Origin: JAPOXK01 sp965220315 | Lineage (GTDB): Bacteria; Chloroflexota; Dehalococcoidia; Bin125 | Direction: 5' to 3' | Assembly (NCBI GenBank): GCA_965220315.1 | Contig: CBDCPP010000001.1 | Coordinates: 248,001 to 312,000, forward strand | DNA: 64,000 nucleotides | Part shown: piece by piece, positions 18,099 through 27,512 of the stretch | Layout: each line of letters begins with the position of its first letter | How positions within the stretch are numbered: position 1 is the first letter of the stretch | Notes under the pieces: generated by a model | The model's input: only the letters and a program-made list of their open reading frames with translations | Told to the model about the DNA's origin: nothing | Database searches by the model: none | Position numbers and translations under genes: made by a program

Positions 18099-19100
18099 CT
18101 ACGCCGCTCGGCCCGCCAGGTGGTAGGCGTCGTGGATCAACTGCATCGCGCGGGCGCAGTCGCGCGCGGTGACGGGCGGGGGATTCCCGGCGCCGAGCGC
18201 CTCTAGGAAGTGCCGGATCGTTAACGGGTAGCCCGGGGCGAAGCTGGACTCGGCGGGGATCACCTCGTCGCGGTCGGGGGTGAGCACGTGCAACCCGTCC
18301 GGGACCAGCTCCAGCATCGCCCTAGCGCCGGCGACCTTCTGTTCGAGGTCGCTGCTGTTTTTCGGCCAGGTCGGCATCGTGTAGCCGACCTCGTTATGCA
18401 CGATGATCCCACTCGGGGTGCGCAGGGTTGCCAGCGCATAATCCTCGACGGCGGCCTTGTGCACGGCGTGACTGATGACCGCCGAGATGACTTCGGGCTC
18501 CTCGCCGGTGATGAAGCGGGCGATGTCCATTCCGTGCGGCCCCAGGTTGGTGAGGGCGCCGCCGCCGGCGGCGGCTCGGTCGTACATCCAGGGCGAGTCC
18601 CAATCGTGGTAGCGCTGCATGGTCGGCCGGATCATGCGGAAGACGATGTGCGAAACGGTGCCGAACTCGCCGCTGGCGTACATTCGTTTCGCGGTCTGGG
18701 CCCAGGGCAGGTAGCGAATCATGAAGGGCGCGGCGACCCAGGCGCCTTTCGCCTCCGCCAGATCGGCGAGCGCGCTGACGGTCTCTGCTTCGATGCCCCA
18801 TGGCTTCTCCATCACGAAGGGGATGCCGGTGTCGACGAGGTAGCGGAAGGTTTCCGGCATGTCGCAATGGCGTCCAAGCGCGATGACGAACTCCGGTTTG
18901 CTCTCCTCGATCATGGCGCGATAGTCGCCGAACGCGTGGCTGTCGAACTCGTCCGCGCACTGGCGGGCGATCTGGAGGTCGCGATCGGATACGCCGACGA
19001 TGTGCAGGCGCAAGTCGCGCAAGATTTTCAGGTAGGCGGCGTCGTAGCGCGCGTGCCAGTGGCTGACGTCGATGATGGCGATGCGCTGCGGGTGGGGCAC
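18099..19100 (-). CDS. Gfo/Idh/MocA family NAD(P)-dependent oxidoreductase
   Basis: About 333 aa from a GTG at 19100, with AAGAGG six bases upstream; an in-frame TTG at 19124 has no such site. An N-terminal Rossmann fold (RIAIIDVSHWHARY, VGVSDRDLQIA) is followed by the family's EKPWG motif, where the Lys takes part in catalysis, and by the alpha/beta C-terminal domain with GGGALTNLGPHGMDIARF, the His-containing site loop. Enzymes of this family oxidise or reduce sugars, inositols or related compounds; the substrate is not evident. It is a stand-alone gene. Confidence 0.9.
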   Translation of the reverse strand: MPHPQRIAIIDVSHWHARYDAAYLKILRDLRLHIVGVSDRDLQIARQCADEFDSHAFGDYRAMIEESKPEFVIALGRHCDMPETFRYLVDTGIPFVMEKPWGIEAETVSALADLAEAKGAWVAAPFMIRYLPWAQTAKRMYASGEFGTVSHIVFRMIRPTMQRYHDWDSPWMYDRAAAGGGALTNLGPHGMDIARFITGEEPEVISAVISHAVHKAAVEDYALATLRTPSGIIVHNEVGYTMPTWPKNSSDLEQKVAGARAMLELVPDGLHVLTPDRDEVIPAESSFAPGYPLTIRHFLEALGAGNPPPVTARDCARAMQLIHDAYHLAGRAA

Positions 19101-19277
19101 GGTGGGCCTCTTTCGAATCCGCAAGGCGTGGCAGAGGATAGCAGTGGGAGTCGCAAGGGCGCCGCAGCCACTCTCTGGCGCCTTTTTCGGCGCGTTCTAT
19201 CCTCGCGGGGTCAGAGCTGCTGCGTGGGCGCGTAGTCTATCGTTCCCTGGGCAGAAGTTCCGGGTAGAAAGAAAGTG

Positions 19278-19802
19278 ATGGATCGTCCGTTTGGGTTCGT
19301 TTGGTTGCTCGTGCCGGCCGCCACGATCGCGCTGTTGGCCGGTTGCGGCAACGGCGACGCCGGGGATGCCGAAGGCGACCGCTCCCTCGTCTTGGAGGAC
19401 GAAGAAGGAGAGGCGGTTCTGCGGGTCGAGGGCGAAGACTTCTCCATTGAGGGGCCGGAAAGGCGAACGAGCTTCACCGCCGGAGACACCCTGGGCGAGG
19501 ACTTTCCGCCGGAGCTGATCTACCCGCGCGGTACCCTCACGCAGAGCGCGACGGTCGAAGAGGAGGGCCGCCCGCAGTTCCTCGTGTTTTGGGAGACGGA
19601 CGACGATTCGGGTACGATCCTCGACTTTTATGAGGCGGCCTTCGACGCGCTGGGGCTTCTGGGCGAGCGGGTGCGCACCGTGGCCGAGGGTTTTGCGACC
19701 CTGGAAGTCGGTGCGGGGGATTACGGAGCCACTGTCGTTATCGTTGAGGAGAGCGGGCAGAACGGCCGCACCGTCGTCGCGGTCGGGTACCTCCTGGAAT
19801 AG
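19278..19802 (+). CDS. Small lipoprotein of unknown function
   Basis: 174 aa. The signal peptide ends in IALLAGC. The mature protein is acidic. It carries a stretch 'GEDFPPELIYPRGTLTQSA', and 'FLVFWETDDDSGTILDFYEAAFDALG' (about 105-130) looks like a strand-helix pair. This resembles small lipoproteins from other environmental bacteria that compare a 'P-Y-P' motif with an averaged curve, but I cannot name a family. An ATG at 19278 follows a GTG; AGAAAGAAAG upstream serves as ribosome-binding site. Confidence 0.6.
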   Translation: MDRPFGFVWLLVPAATIALLAGCGNGDAGDAEGDRSLVLEDEEGEAVLRVEGEDFSIEGPERRTSFTAGDTLGEDFPPELIYPRGTLTQSATVEEEGRPQFLVFWETDDDSGTILDFYEAAFDALGLLGERVRTVAEGFATLEVGAGDYGATVVIVEESGQNGRTVVAVGYLLE

Positions 19803-19890
19803 AGCGGGAATAGGGGAATAGGACCCCGCCATAAAGTGGTTTGATGGGTGGTCGAGAGGAGTTGGGCGGGCTTAACTCTCTGGGATCGAA

Positions 19891-20451
19891 CTAGGTGATC
19901 GTCAAGGGAACCTGCCGTTTGCAAAGCGGGCACTGTTCCGGCGCGTGTGTCTCGATATCAAGAGTGAGGCAACCGTAGAACGGCAGCCCGAAGTCGGTCC
20001 GCCGGCCGGTGCGGTCGACGATGACGGCGACGCCGACGGGCTCGCCGCCGGCCGTGCGCACCGCGGCCAGCGTGTCGCGCAGCGAGCCACCCGTAGTGAG
20101 AACATCATCGACAACGAGGGTTCGCGCCCCGGATGCGAATGTGAAGCCGCGCGCGAAGATCCGCCCCTCGCCTTGCTGGTTCCGCTCTGCGGAGAACGCC
20201 TTGGCTCGGAGCTGGCGGGCGGTCTCGAAGGCGATGATCGTGCCGCCCGTTGTGGGGCCAGCCACCACTGCTACCTCGGCGGCGCGGAAGCGCTCGGCGA
20301 TGTGGCCGCACAGCTCGGTTGTCGCCTCGGGATTCTCCAGCAGCCGGAACTTCTCGACATACAGCGCCCCGTGCCGGCCGGAGGTGTACTGAAAATGCCC
20401 TGTAAGCAGGGCGCCGGCATCGCGCAGGAGGCGTGTCGCATCGTCCGGCAC
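19891..20451 (-). CDS. pyrE: Orotate phosphoribosyltransferase
   Basis: 186 aa, typical length. It transfers the phosphoribosyl group of PRPP to orotate in pyrimidine synthesis. The PRPP-binding signature LVVDDVLTTGGS is intact. The N-terminal HFQYTSGRHGALYVEK and the Lys/Arg/Asn loop (KAFSAERNQ) are as in PyrE. The C-terminal tail has a CPLC pair that could bind a metal, a variation found in some members. GTG start at 20451, nine bases after lepB, so the two form an operon. Confidence 0.93.
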   Translation of the reverse strand: MPDDATRLLRDAGALLTGHFQYTSGRHGALYVEKFRLLENPEATTELCGHIAERFRAAEVAVVAGPTTGGTIIAFETARQLRAKAFSAERNQQGEGRIFARGFTFASGARTLVVDDVLTTGGSLRDTLAAVRTAGGEPVGVAVIVDRTGRRTDFGLPFYGCLTLDIETHAPEQCPLCKRQVPLTIT

Positions 20452-20460
20452 GATGCTTAC

Positions 20461-21090
20461 TCAGGGCGCCGGCGTAGCCGGGATCTGCGCGGCGCCGGCT
20501 AGTTCGAAATCTTGGCTGCCGCCACCGCTGATCGCGTCGAATGGGAACCAGCGGACCCAGACCTTCCCGACGATCAGACGTTGATGGATCGGGCCAAAGC
20601 TGCGGGAGTCTTGGCTGGCGTTGCGGTTGTCTCCTAAGACAAAGTAGTGGCCGGGCGGCACATGCGTGGTGCCGTTGCTGCCGATGGCTAGTCCACTCAC
20701 CAGGAAATTGTCGTCGAGTTGCGCTCCGTTCACGAACACAGCGCCCTCGCGGATCTGCACGGTCTCTCCTGGTAATCCGATGATGCGCTTCACAAAGTCG
20801 CGAGATTCATCCTGAGGCGAATGGAAAACGGTGACATCTCCTCGTTGCGGGGAGGCGAAGAGGAAATCACCGTTGCTCTTCCCGGGAAAAAGCGCGTCGA
20901 ACGGCCCGATATCGAGCTGACGGTAGGCCAGCTTGTTGACCAGCACGAAGTCTTCGTTTTGCAATGTCGGCACCATGCTTGTGCCCTCGACTTGAAAGTT
21001 TTGAACAGCTTCGCGCGCCAGCAAGAAGACGATCAACGCCAAGATGATCGTCTCGAGGATGTCGCGCAGGGGACCGTAGTGAAGGTTCAT
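20461..21090 (-). CDS. lepB: Signal peptidase I
   Basis: 209 aa. A single N-terminal membrane helix (about 10-27) precedes the catalytic domain. Ser38 lies in EGTSMVPTL and Lys101 in DFVKRIIGLPGE, the Ser-Lys dyad of type I signal peptidases. The C-terminal GDNRNASQDSRSFGP box is also intact. It cleaves signal peptides of exported proteins at the membrane surface. It is the first gene of the lepB-pyrE pair and divergent from the sigma-factor gene. Confidence 0.95.
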   Translation of the reverse strand: MNLHYGPLRDILETIILALIVFLLAREAVQNFQVEGTSMVPTLQNEDFVLVNKLAYRQLDIGPFDALFPGKSNGDFLFASPQRGDVTVFHSPQDESRDFVKRIIGLPGETVQIREGAVFVNGAQLDDNFLVSGLAIGSNGTTHVPPGHYFVLGDNRNASQDSRSFGPIHQRLIVGKVWVRWFPFDAISGGGSQDFELAGAAQIPATPAP

Positions 21091-21277
21091 CGTCGTTGGG
21101 GCTGCAACCAGCCTACGGGCGACCCTGATCAGTTGCTAGTCTGTGATCTGGGCGGCGCAGCTTGGATCGTTTTAAGCTCGGCGGGTCGGTGCGGTCGTAT
21201 GGAGCGCTCCGTCGTTGCTGATGGATTCGGCGAAGCGCGCACCGCTTGTCTGCCGGTGGAAGGCTTGCTGTAGCGGG

Positions 21278-21937
21278 ATGAGTGACGATCGGGGAACCGA
21301 CTCGCGGCTGAGTGACGACGCGCTGGCGACGATGGCGCAGGCCGGGGACTTACCCGCCTTTAACACGTTGGTCGAGCGCTACCAACGGTCTGTGTTTGGG
21401 CTGTGTCTGCGGATGCTCTCGTCGCCTCCCGCGGCAGAGGACGCGGCGCAGGAGACTTTCCTTGCCGCCTGGCGTGGGCTCGGGCGCTACCGCGGGGGAT
21501 CGTTCCAAGCCTGGATCTTGCGGATCGCTGGGAACCGCTGCCGGGACGAACTGCGGAAACGTAAGCGCCGCCCCACGGATTCGCTCGATGCTCTAAATGA
21601 GCGGCAAGGGGAGGGGATAGCTCTTGCCGATGGCGCACCCTCGCCCGAACGAGCCGCTTTGGGGGCTGAGACGCTGCGAGCGATCCAGCGCGGTCTGGAG
21701 ACGCTGCCAGAGGACCAGCGCATGGCGATCATCCTCTGCGACGTGCAGGAGTTTGCATACGATGAGATCGCCCAGGCGATGGGAACCTCGATTGGGACGG
21801 TGAAGTCCCGGATCAGCCGCGGGAGGTCCCGCCTGCGGGACTACTTGCTGCAGAGCGGGGAACTAGGAGCCGACTGGGAGCGTCTAGCCGGGTACGAGCA
21901 AGAAAAAGCCTCGCCGCAGACGAAGAGGGAGCCGTGA
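21278..21937 (+). CDS. ECF-type RNA polymerase sigma factor
   Basis: 219 aa from the ATG at 21278. Region 2 (FNTLVERYQRSVFGLCLRML, then AEDAAQETFLAAWRGLGRY) and region 4 (LPEDQRMAIILCDVQEF and IAQAMGTSIGTVKSRISRGR, the -35-binding helix-turn-helix) are both clear. The stop overlaps the start of the next gene (GTGA), which encodes a zinc-finger membrane protein: the usual sigma/anti-sigma pairing. Target genes are unknown; the pair probably autoregulates, as is common in the family. Confidence 0.93.
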   Translation: MSDDRGTDSRLSDDALATMAQAGDLPAFNTLVERYQRSVFGLCLRMLSSPPAAEDAAQETFLAAWRGLGRYRGGSFQAWILRIAGNRCRDELRKRKRRPTDSLDALNERQGEGIALADGAPSPERAALGAETLRAIQRGLETLPEDQRMAIILCDVQEFAYDEIAQAMGTSIGTVKSRISRGRSRLRDYLLQSGELGADWERLAGYEQEKASPQTKREP

Positions 21938-23604
21938 TCGGTCGTTTGCTGCCTCGCCGTCGCATCCATGACGACGCTTCCGCGTTCGTTGATGGGGCGT
22001 TGAGATCCAGGGACCGTGAGGCATTCGCGCATCACCTGGCTGTCTGTGCTGCTTGCCAGAGTGCGGTAGCACAGCTGCGTGACACCAAAGGAATGCTCAA
22101 GGCGCTGGGAACCGAAGTACTGCCCCGCAGCTTTACGCTCAGCTCGGCGATGGTGGCTCGGTCCGAAGCCAGGCCCGGGCCCGCTCAGGGTGCCGCTGGC
22201 TGGGGCAGTCTGGGAGTGCCACGCCTCGCTGCTTCCGTTTCGATCATGATGGCTGCGGCACTCATAGCGGCCGTTGTGATCGACCTTGAGGACGGATCGG
22301 GCGCGACCGCCGTACGGCCAGTTTCGCGGACTGCTTCGCAGGCCGCGGTCTTGGATGAGGTGGCGCCGGCTGTGGCCCAAGCTACCGCTTCCGCTGTCGC
22401 TCAGGCGCCCGAGGCCGGTGCGCGCGCGGAATCGGTATTGCTCGTTGAAGGCGCCGGCGCTCCTACGGCTCTGGAACAGGACGCTTTGGACGTGGTGGAA
22501 GTTGAATCTGCGTCCGCGCTGGAGTTTGAGGAAGTTATTGAGGAAGCATTTGTCGCAGCGGTACCGCAATTGCTGGACATCTTCCTCCCAGGCTCGGATG
22601 GCTTTGGATCGGTCGCGCTTGTCGCCCCCGAAGGTACGGACGGCCAAACTGCACGCGCTGGTGACCTCGCTCCCGAAGGCGACGTGGACTTGGGAGTGGC
22701 CGCTATGGAGGTGGAAACAGTCGCGGAACCCGAGAAAGAAACGCCAGTGGATGTGCCTGGTGATGAATCGTTGGGCGGGCAGGCAGGGCCCGCCGTTGGC
22801 GCGCTGCCAGAGGCCTCGGAGGACGGCGGCTCCTCGCTGGTACAAGGGGAAGGGGAGACAGCGCTGGATGTCTCAGAGGACGGTGGGCTCTCGCTAGATG
22901 ACGGTGAATCCTCGTCGGCACGCGGAGAAGAGGCAGAAGCCGCGCCCCCCGCCGATGCTGGCGATGTCGCGGTGGATATCCTCGCTCCGGGGCACGATGT
23001 TGCTCAGCCCGCCGAAGAGGCTAGCTCTGGGACAGCAGAGCCTGAGTCTGGCGTCTCCACGGACATGCCAGTCGAGGATGGAGACTCTGACGAGATCTCT
23101 GACGAAAACTCTGACTTGACGGAGCCGTCGGCCGTCGCGGCGCTACTGGACGAACCGGCGTCCAGCGACGCTGCTCCTGTCGATGCAAACGTGTCCCTCG
23201 CGGATGCCGAAATCACCACGAGCGAGGATCTCCTGGCGGTGTCTGAGGCGGAAGACGAAGCCGGTGACGCTCAGACTCCCGATCTTTCCGTGCCTCCAGA
23301 GACAGACCCTGCCGTCGTTCAAGAGTCGTCGGCCGCGCTTCCGGCGGCGGCGGATCCAACCCTGGATGGCGCGCAGGGCGGCGGCTTGGAGGCGGTCCCG
23401 ATAATTACTTCGGAGCCTGATAGATCACAGCGACGGCCAGCCGCTGGTCCTGCCAGCCGGCCGGTGGCGGTGCCGTTGTCCGTTGATAGCGAGACGAGTG
23501 TTCCTTGGCTGCGTCCGCTTCAGATAGCGCTTGGGATCGTGGCGGGCGTTAGCGCGGTGCTGGCTGTGGCCGTTTGGTTGCGCCGCCGCGCGTGGAGCTT
23601 CTAG
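21934..23604 (+). CDS. Membrane-bound zinc-finger anti-sigma factor with very long acidic outer domain
   Basis: 556 aa, GTG start overlapping the sigma gene. The N-terminal anti-sigma zinc finger has HLAVCAAC (His34, Cys38, Cys41), and a first membrane helix lies at about 97-116. Then come about 410 residues of low-complexity Ala/Glu/Asp/Ser/Val sequence with repeated 'SEDGG', and a second helix at about 529-550 ending in WLRRRAWSF. Ordinary ECF anti-sigma factors are 200-300 aa, so the linker between helices is exceptional. It should hold the sigma factor at the membrane until a signal acts on the outer part. Confidence 0.8.
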   Translation: MIGRLLPRRRIHDDASAFVDGALRSRDREAFAHHLAVCAACQSAVAQLRDTKGMLKALGTEVLPRSFTLSSAMVARSEARPGPAQGAAGWGSLGVPRLAASVSIMMAAALIAAVVIDLEDGSGATAVRPVSRTASQAAVLDEVAPAVAQATASAVAQAPEAGARAESVLLVEGAGAPTALEQDALDVVEVESASALEFEEVIEEAFVAAVPQLLDIFLPGSDGFGSVALVAPEGTDGQTARAGDLAPEGDVDLGVAAMEVETVAEPEKETPVDVPGDESLGGQAGPAVGALPEASEDGGSSLVQGEGETALDVSEDGGLSLDDGESSSARGEEAEAAPPADAGDVAVDILAPGHDVAQPAEEASSGTAEPESGVSTDMPVEDGDSDEISDENSDLTEPSAVAALLDEPASSDAAPVDANVSLADAEITTSEDLLAVSEAEDEAGDAQTPDLSVPPETDPAVVQESSAALPAAADPTLDGAQGGGLEAVPIITSEPDRSQRRPAAGPASRPVAVPLSVDSETSVPWLRPLQIALGIVAGVSAVLAVAVWLRRRAWSF

Positions 23605-23854
23605 CTCGCTGCACCCGGTACGGCGATGAGATCACGGCACATGCGACAATAACGAGATGCTGGTGCGGTGTGGCACGGCGACGGATGCGCGGCTGCGATA
23701 CAGAGCAATATGAGGGAGAGCTTGCTGTCCGGCCGAGAGATGACGGGGATACTGACCTCTCGGCGTGTCGCCGTCGAATTGGCTGAGGAGATCGGCGTCT
23801 GCCTCGGCCGTGCTGGTCAGGGACATTGGAGACGATGCCGATGAACTACGGCCG

Positions 23855-25477
23855 ATGACGACACTGCCAACTCCCGCCGGTGGTCGGATATCAGCGCCAA
23901 TGCAGCGTGCTTTTGAGTTGGCACGCTCGGTGGTGGGGGCGGTGAGTCCGAATCCCGCCGTGGGGGCGGTTCTCATGCGAGACGGCACCATGGTGGGCGA
24001 GGGTGCGACGTGTCCCCCTGGCGGTGCTCATGCGGAGGTCGTCGCGATCGAACGCGCGGCCGATGCTGCGCGTGGTAGCACGCTATATGTGACGCTTGAG
24101 CCCTGCTCGACGCAAGGCCGTACGCCGCCTTGCACCGATGCGATCCTGTCGGCGGGAGTTGAGCGCGTTGTCGTGGCGATCCGGGACGCTGATCCATGTG
24201 TCGATGGGCGTGGCATTGACCAACTGCGCGAGACTGGGGTCGTGGTTGATGTGGGTGACGGCGCCATGGTGGCGCGGCGGCACTATGAAGCCTATGCGCA
24301 TCATCGCCGGACGGGACGTCCTTTCGTGACAGCGAAGTTTGCGGCGAGCCTTGATGGCAAGATCGCCGCGACGAGCGGTGACTCGCGCTGGATCAGCTCG
24401 CCGGAAACGCGCGCTTGGGCACACGCACTGCGCACCAAGATCGACGCGATTCTGGTGGGTGTGTCCACCGTGGTTGTCGACGATCCGGAGCTCACCGCGC
24501 GGCCCAACGATGCGGCCGCAGCGACGCATCAGCCACTACGCGTCGTCTTGGATAGCCGCGGCCGGATGTCTGCCGCGGCCCGCGTCCTGCGTCGGCAGGA
24601 TGTCGCGGACACACTTGTTCTGACAACGAGCGCTGCATCCCAAGAATGGCAAGAGCAAATAGAGGCCACGGGCGCGGTCGTGGAGCGCTTGGCCTCGGAC
24701 GAAGACCGCGTTGCGCTGGTGCCGGCGCTGCAGCTACTCGCACAGCGCTTCGGCGTTGTGACACTGTTGGTCGAGGGTGGGGGGACCGTGCATGGCGCCC
24801 TGTTTGATCTCGGGCTGGTCGATAAAGTTACGGCGGTCGTGGCGCCCATGATCATCGGTGGTGACGGCGCTGGCGCGGTCGGCGGCCGCGGCGCGGCACG
24901 CATGGCCGCGGCGCTGCGGCTGCGGGAGGTGTCGGTGGAACGGCTGGGGCCGGACCTGCTTGTCAGCGGCTACCCAAGATGCCCACGGTTGTGGGAGTCG
25001 GTCGCGTTGCGACCTGCTGGCCTCGTGGACCTTGAGTGCTGCTTGGAACTGGCAGAAGGAGATATCCAGCCCGTCGCTGCGCAAGCGGCCGTGCGTCAAG
25101 CTTTCGAATGTCTCCAGCGTGATGCAGGCAATGTATGGCTCGCTATTGAAGAAGACCGCGTCCTAGGCTGCTTGGGGCTGGCGTATGAGCGATCCGGCTC
25201 GAATCAAGCGGAAACGGGAGCCTTCTTGGATCCGTTGCTGACGGGTGAAGGTTGCGCGTTCGAGTTGGAGGACCGTCTTGTCGAAGCGGCTGAGGCCTCC
25301 GCAGCGGGTCGGGGGTTTGATTGGCTGATGGCTGACGTGGGGCGCGACGACGGCGAATCTCGACGGGAATGGGCGCGACGAGGCTACCGTTACTACCGTC
25401 GCGCTGCTGGCGAACGCGTGCGGTTGATCAAGGATCTGCGGCCGGCGAGTGTCCTCGCTGCGCGCGCGCCGGATTGA
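23855..25477 (+). CDS. ribD: RibD (bifunctional deaminase/reductase) with C-terminal GNAT-like extension
   Basis: 540 aa from the ATG at 23855. Deaminase domain, about 15-145: GAVSPNPAVGAVL, HAE (59-61), and PCSTQGRTPPC with zinc Cys84 and Cys93. Reductase domain, about 155-372: FVTAKFAASLDGKIA, TARPND, LLVEGGGTVHGALF. Canonical RibD ends near 370. The extra 165 residues (VWLAIEEDRVLGCLGLAYE, 'LEDRLVEAAEASAAGRGFDWLMADV', REWARRGYRYYRR) have the strand-helix pattern of a GNAT acetyltransferase C-terminal half. It catalyses steps 2 and 3 of riboflavin synthesis and is the first gene of the rib operon. I see no FMN riboswitch upstream. Confidence 0.93.
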   Translation: MTTLPTPAGGRISAPMQRAFELARSVVGAVSPNPAVGAVLMRDGTMVGEGATCPPGGAHAEVVAIERAADAARGSTLYVTLEPCSTQGRTPPCTDAILSAGVERVVVAIRDADPCVDGRGIDQLRETGVVVDVGDGAMVARRHYEAYAHHRRTGRPFVTAKFAASLDGKIAATSGDSRWISSPETRAWAHALRTKIDAILVGVSTVVVDDPELTARPNDAAAATHQPLRVVLDSRGRMSAAARVLRRQDVADTLVLTTSAASQEWQEQIEATGAVVERLASDEDRVALVPALQLLAQRFGVVTLLVEGGGTVHGALFDLGLVDKVTAVVAPMIIGGDGAGAVGGRGAARMAAALRLREVSVERLGPDLLVSGYPRCPRLWESVALRPAGLVDLECCLELAEGDIQPVAAQAAVRQAFECLQRDAGNVWLAIEEDRVLGCLGLAYERSGSNQAETGAFLDPLLTGEGCAFELEDRLVEAAEASAAGRGFDWLMADVGRDDGESRREWARRGYRYYRRAAGERVRLIKDLRPASVLAARAPD

Positions 25478-25485
25478 GGGGAAGT

Positions 25486-26082
25486 GTGTTCACCGGGATC
25501 ATTGAGGAGGTAGGGACAGCCACAAACTCGGACCCGGGTGTCCTGTGTGTCGAGGCGCCGCGAATTGTGGAGGACGCTCAACCGGGTGACAGTATTGCGG
25601 TCAACGGCGTGGATTTGACGGTGGCGGATCTGCGCGATGGCTGCTTCTTCGTCAACGTAATGCCGGAGACCTACCGACGCAGCAATCTAGCCGATCTGGT
25701 TGTCGGCTCTCGTGTGAATCTCGAGCGTTCCCTACGGCCTACGGACCGTCTCAGCGGTCACATTGTGCGCGGAGTAGTCGAAGGAACGGGCACGCTGGAG
25801 GATCTGCGACCCGAAGGCGAGGCGCTGATCGCGACGTATGCGGCGCCGCGCGAGCTGCTCTCCTACATTGTGATGAAAGGACCTGTGTGTGTGGACGGGG
25901 CCAGTCTGACAGTCATGGCCAAGACGGACGCGACGTTCTCCGTTTCGCTGGTGCAATATACTCAGGAGCACACGAACCTCACGCAACGGGCGCGGGGAGC
26001 GCGGGTGAATCTGGAGACGGACATCATCGCGCGTTACGTAGGTCAGTGGCTCGAAGAGCGGGGCCTCGGTCAGCTTTCGTAG
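25486..26082 (+). CDS. ribE: Riboflavin synthase, alpha chain
   Basis: 198 aa. It dismutates two 6,7-dimethyl-8-ribityllumazine molecules to riboflavin. The GTG at 25486, with GAGGGGA upstream, gives the conserved N-terminus (M)FTGIIEEVG. The two tandem lumazine-binding barrels are marked by SIAVNGVDLTV in the first and CVDGASLTVM in the second. It starts eight bases after ribD. Confidence 0.95.
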   Translation: MFTGIIEEVGTATNSDPGVLCVEAPRIVEDAQPGDSIAVNGVDLTVADLRDGCFFVNVMPETYRRSNLADLVVGSRVNLERSLRPTDRLSGHIVRGVVEGTGTLEDLRPEGEALIATYAAPRELLSYIVMKGPVCVDGASLTVMAKTDATFSVSLVQYTQEHTNLTQRARGARVNLETDIIARYVGQWLEERGLGQLS

Positions 26083-26098
26083 GGGGCGCCAGCAAGCC

Positions 26099-27508
26099 AT
26101 GGCGGCGACGAAAGCCGAGAGACGAAAGAGATCCAGTGGTGCTGGCTCCCGCCGCCGCAGTCCCTTTGCGACGGTAGAAGAGGCCATTCAGGAGTTCCAG
26201 CAGGGACACTTCGTCATCATCACGGATGATGAAGAGCGTGAGAACGAGGGCGATCTCTGCATTCCAGCCCAGTATGTGACGCCGGCAGCGGTCAACTTCA
26301 TGGCCAAGTACGGTCGTGGGTTGATCTGTATCGCGATGACGGGCGAGCGCCTGGATCATCTGGGCTTGCCGCTGATGGTGGGGGAAGACCGCAATGACGC
26401 GCCGTTCGGGACCGCTTTTACCGTGTCCGTTGAGGCGCGTAACGGTGTAAGTACCGGCATCTCGGCAGCAGACCGCGCTCGCACCGTGCACGTTCTGATG
26501 TCTCCGGACACCAAGCCCAAAGATCTTACGGCACCGGGGCACATGTTCCCGCTGCGCGCCAATGACGGCGGCGTATTGGTCCGTGCCGGACAGACGGAAG
26601 GCAGCGTCGACCTCTGCAAGCTGGCCGGGCTCGAGCCCGGTGCGGTGATCTGCGAGATCATGAAATCGGACGGTACGATGGCGCGCCTGCCGGACCTGGT
26701 TCGCTTCGCGAGGCGCCATAGTCTCAAGATGGTCAGCATCGAGCAGATCATCAAGTACCGCTTTCGGACCGAAAAGCTGGTCGATCGGATCACGGACGCT
26801 AGTCTTCCTACCCAATTTGGAGAGTTCCGTGTGGTGGGGTATCGAGTCGAGGGGAAGGTGGATGAGCATGTGGCGCTTGTCATGGGTGACCTCTCGCTCT
26901 CCGAGCCGGCGCTGGTCCGTGTGCATTCGCAGTGCGTGACAGGCGATGTGTTTCATTCCCTGCGCTGCGACTGTGGTGATCAGATGATGTCCGCGCTCCA
27001 GTGCATCGCTGAGGAGGGCAGAGGGGCCTTCGTCTACATGCGACAAGAAGGACGGGGGATCGGCCTCCACAACAAGCTGCGGGCGTACGCCCTCCAAGAT
27101 GGTGGACTCGATACAGTGGAGGCTAATCTGGCGCTCGGCCTGCCTGTCGACATGCGCGATTACGGGATTGGCATGCAGATCCTGCGCGACCTAGGGATAT
27201 CGAAAATCCGCTTGCTCACGAACAATCCTGCCAAGCGAGCAGGCCTGAGCGGCTATGGTCTGGAGGTCGTGGAGCGGGTTCCACTCGCGACCGAGCCCAA
27301 TCCCCACAACGAGCGCTATCTAGCGACGAAGCGCGACAAGATGGGTCATCTGCTCGATGCGGGCTCCGGAGGAGGCACTGCTGCGCTGTCGAACGCGCTC
27401 CCGGCGGCGAAGGCGGGCCAGAAGCGTCAAGTCAAGCGGACGTCTTCGCCGAAGACGGCAGCGGCGAAGACGCGCAGCACCCGCAAGTCGCGCGCGCGTT
27501 CCGGCTAG
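26099..27508 (+). CDS. ribBA: Bifunctional DHBP synthase / GTP cyclohydrolase II
   Basis: 469 aa. The N-terminal DHBP synthase domain (about 25-225) has DDEERENEGDL for the metal site and NGVSTGISAADRA. The C-terminal GTP cyclohydrolase II domain (about 230-425) has the zinc cluster in SQCVTGDVFHSLRCDCGDQ, the catalytic RQEGRGIGL, and TNNPAKRAGL. Together they make both precursors of riboflavin, from ribulose 5-phosphate and GTP. The last 40 residues are a Lys/Arg/Ala-rich tail not needed for either activity. Third gene of the rib operon. Confidence 0.96.
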   Translation: MAATKAERRKRSSGAGSRRRSPFATVEEAIQEFQQGHFVIITDDEERENEGDLCIPAQYVTPAAVNFMAKYGRGLICIAMTGERLDHLGLPLMVGEDRNDAPFGTAFTVSVEARNGVSTGISAADRARTVHVLMSPDTKPKDLTAPGHMFPLRANDGGVLVRAGQTEGSVDLCKLAGLEPGAVICEIMKSDGTMARLPDLVRFARRHSLKMVSIEQIIKYRFRTEKLVDRITDASLPTQFGEFRVVGYRVEGKVDEHVALVMGDLSLSEPALVRVHSQCVTGDVFHSLRCDCGDQMMSALQCIAEEGRGAFVYMRQEGRGIGLHNKLRAYALQDGGLDTVEANLALGLPVDMRDYGIGMQILRDLGISKIRLLTNNPAKRAGLSGYGLEVVERVPLATEPNPHNERYLATKRDKMGHLLDAGSGGGTAALSNALPAAKAGQKRQVKRTSSPKTAAAKTRSTRKSRARSG

Positions 27509-27512
27509 CCGC

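Noticed and set aside
18288..19235. 315-codon plus-strand frame
   Set aside because: Antisense of the Gfo/Idh/MocA oxidoreductase.
23605..23854. FMN riboswitch or leader peptide before ribD
   Set aside because: Searched for the conserved RFN-element blocks and did not find them; a 44-codon frame from 23709 has no supporting feature.
26024..27097. 357-codon minus-strand frame
   Set aside because: Antisense of ribBA; high GC keeps the opposite frame open.
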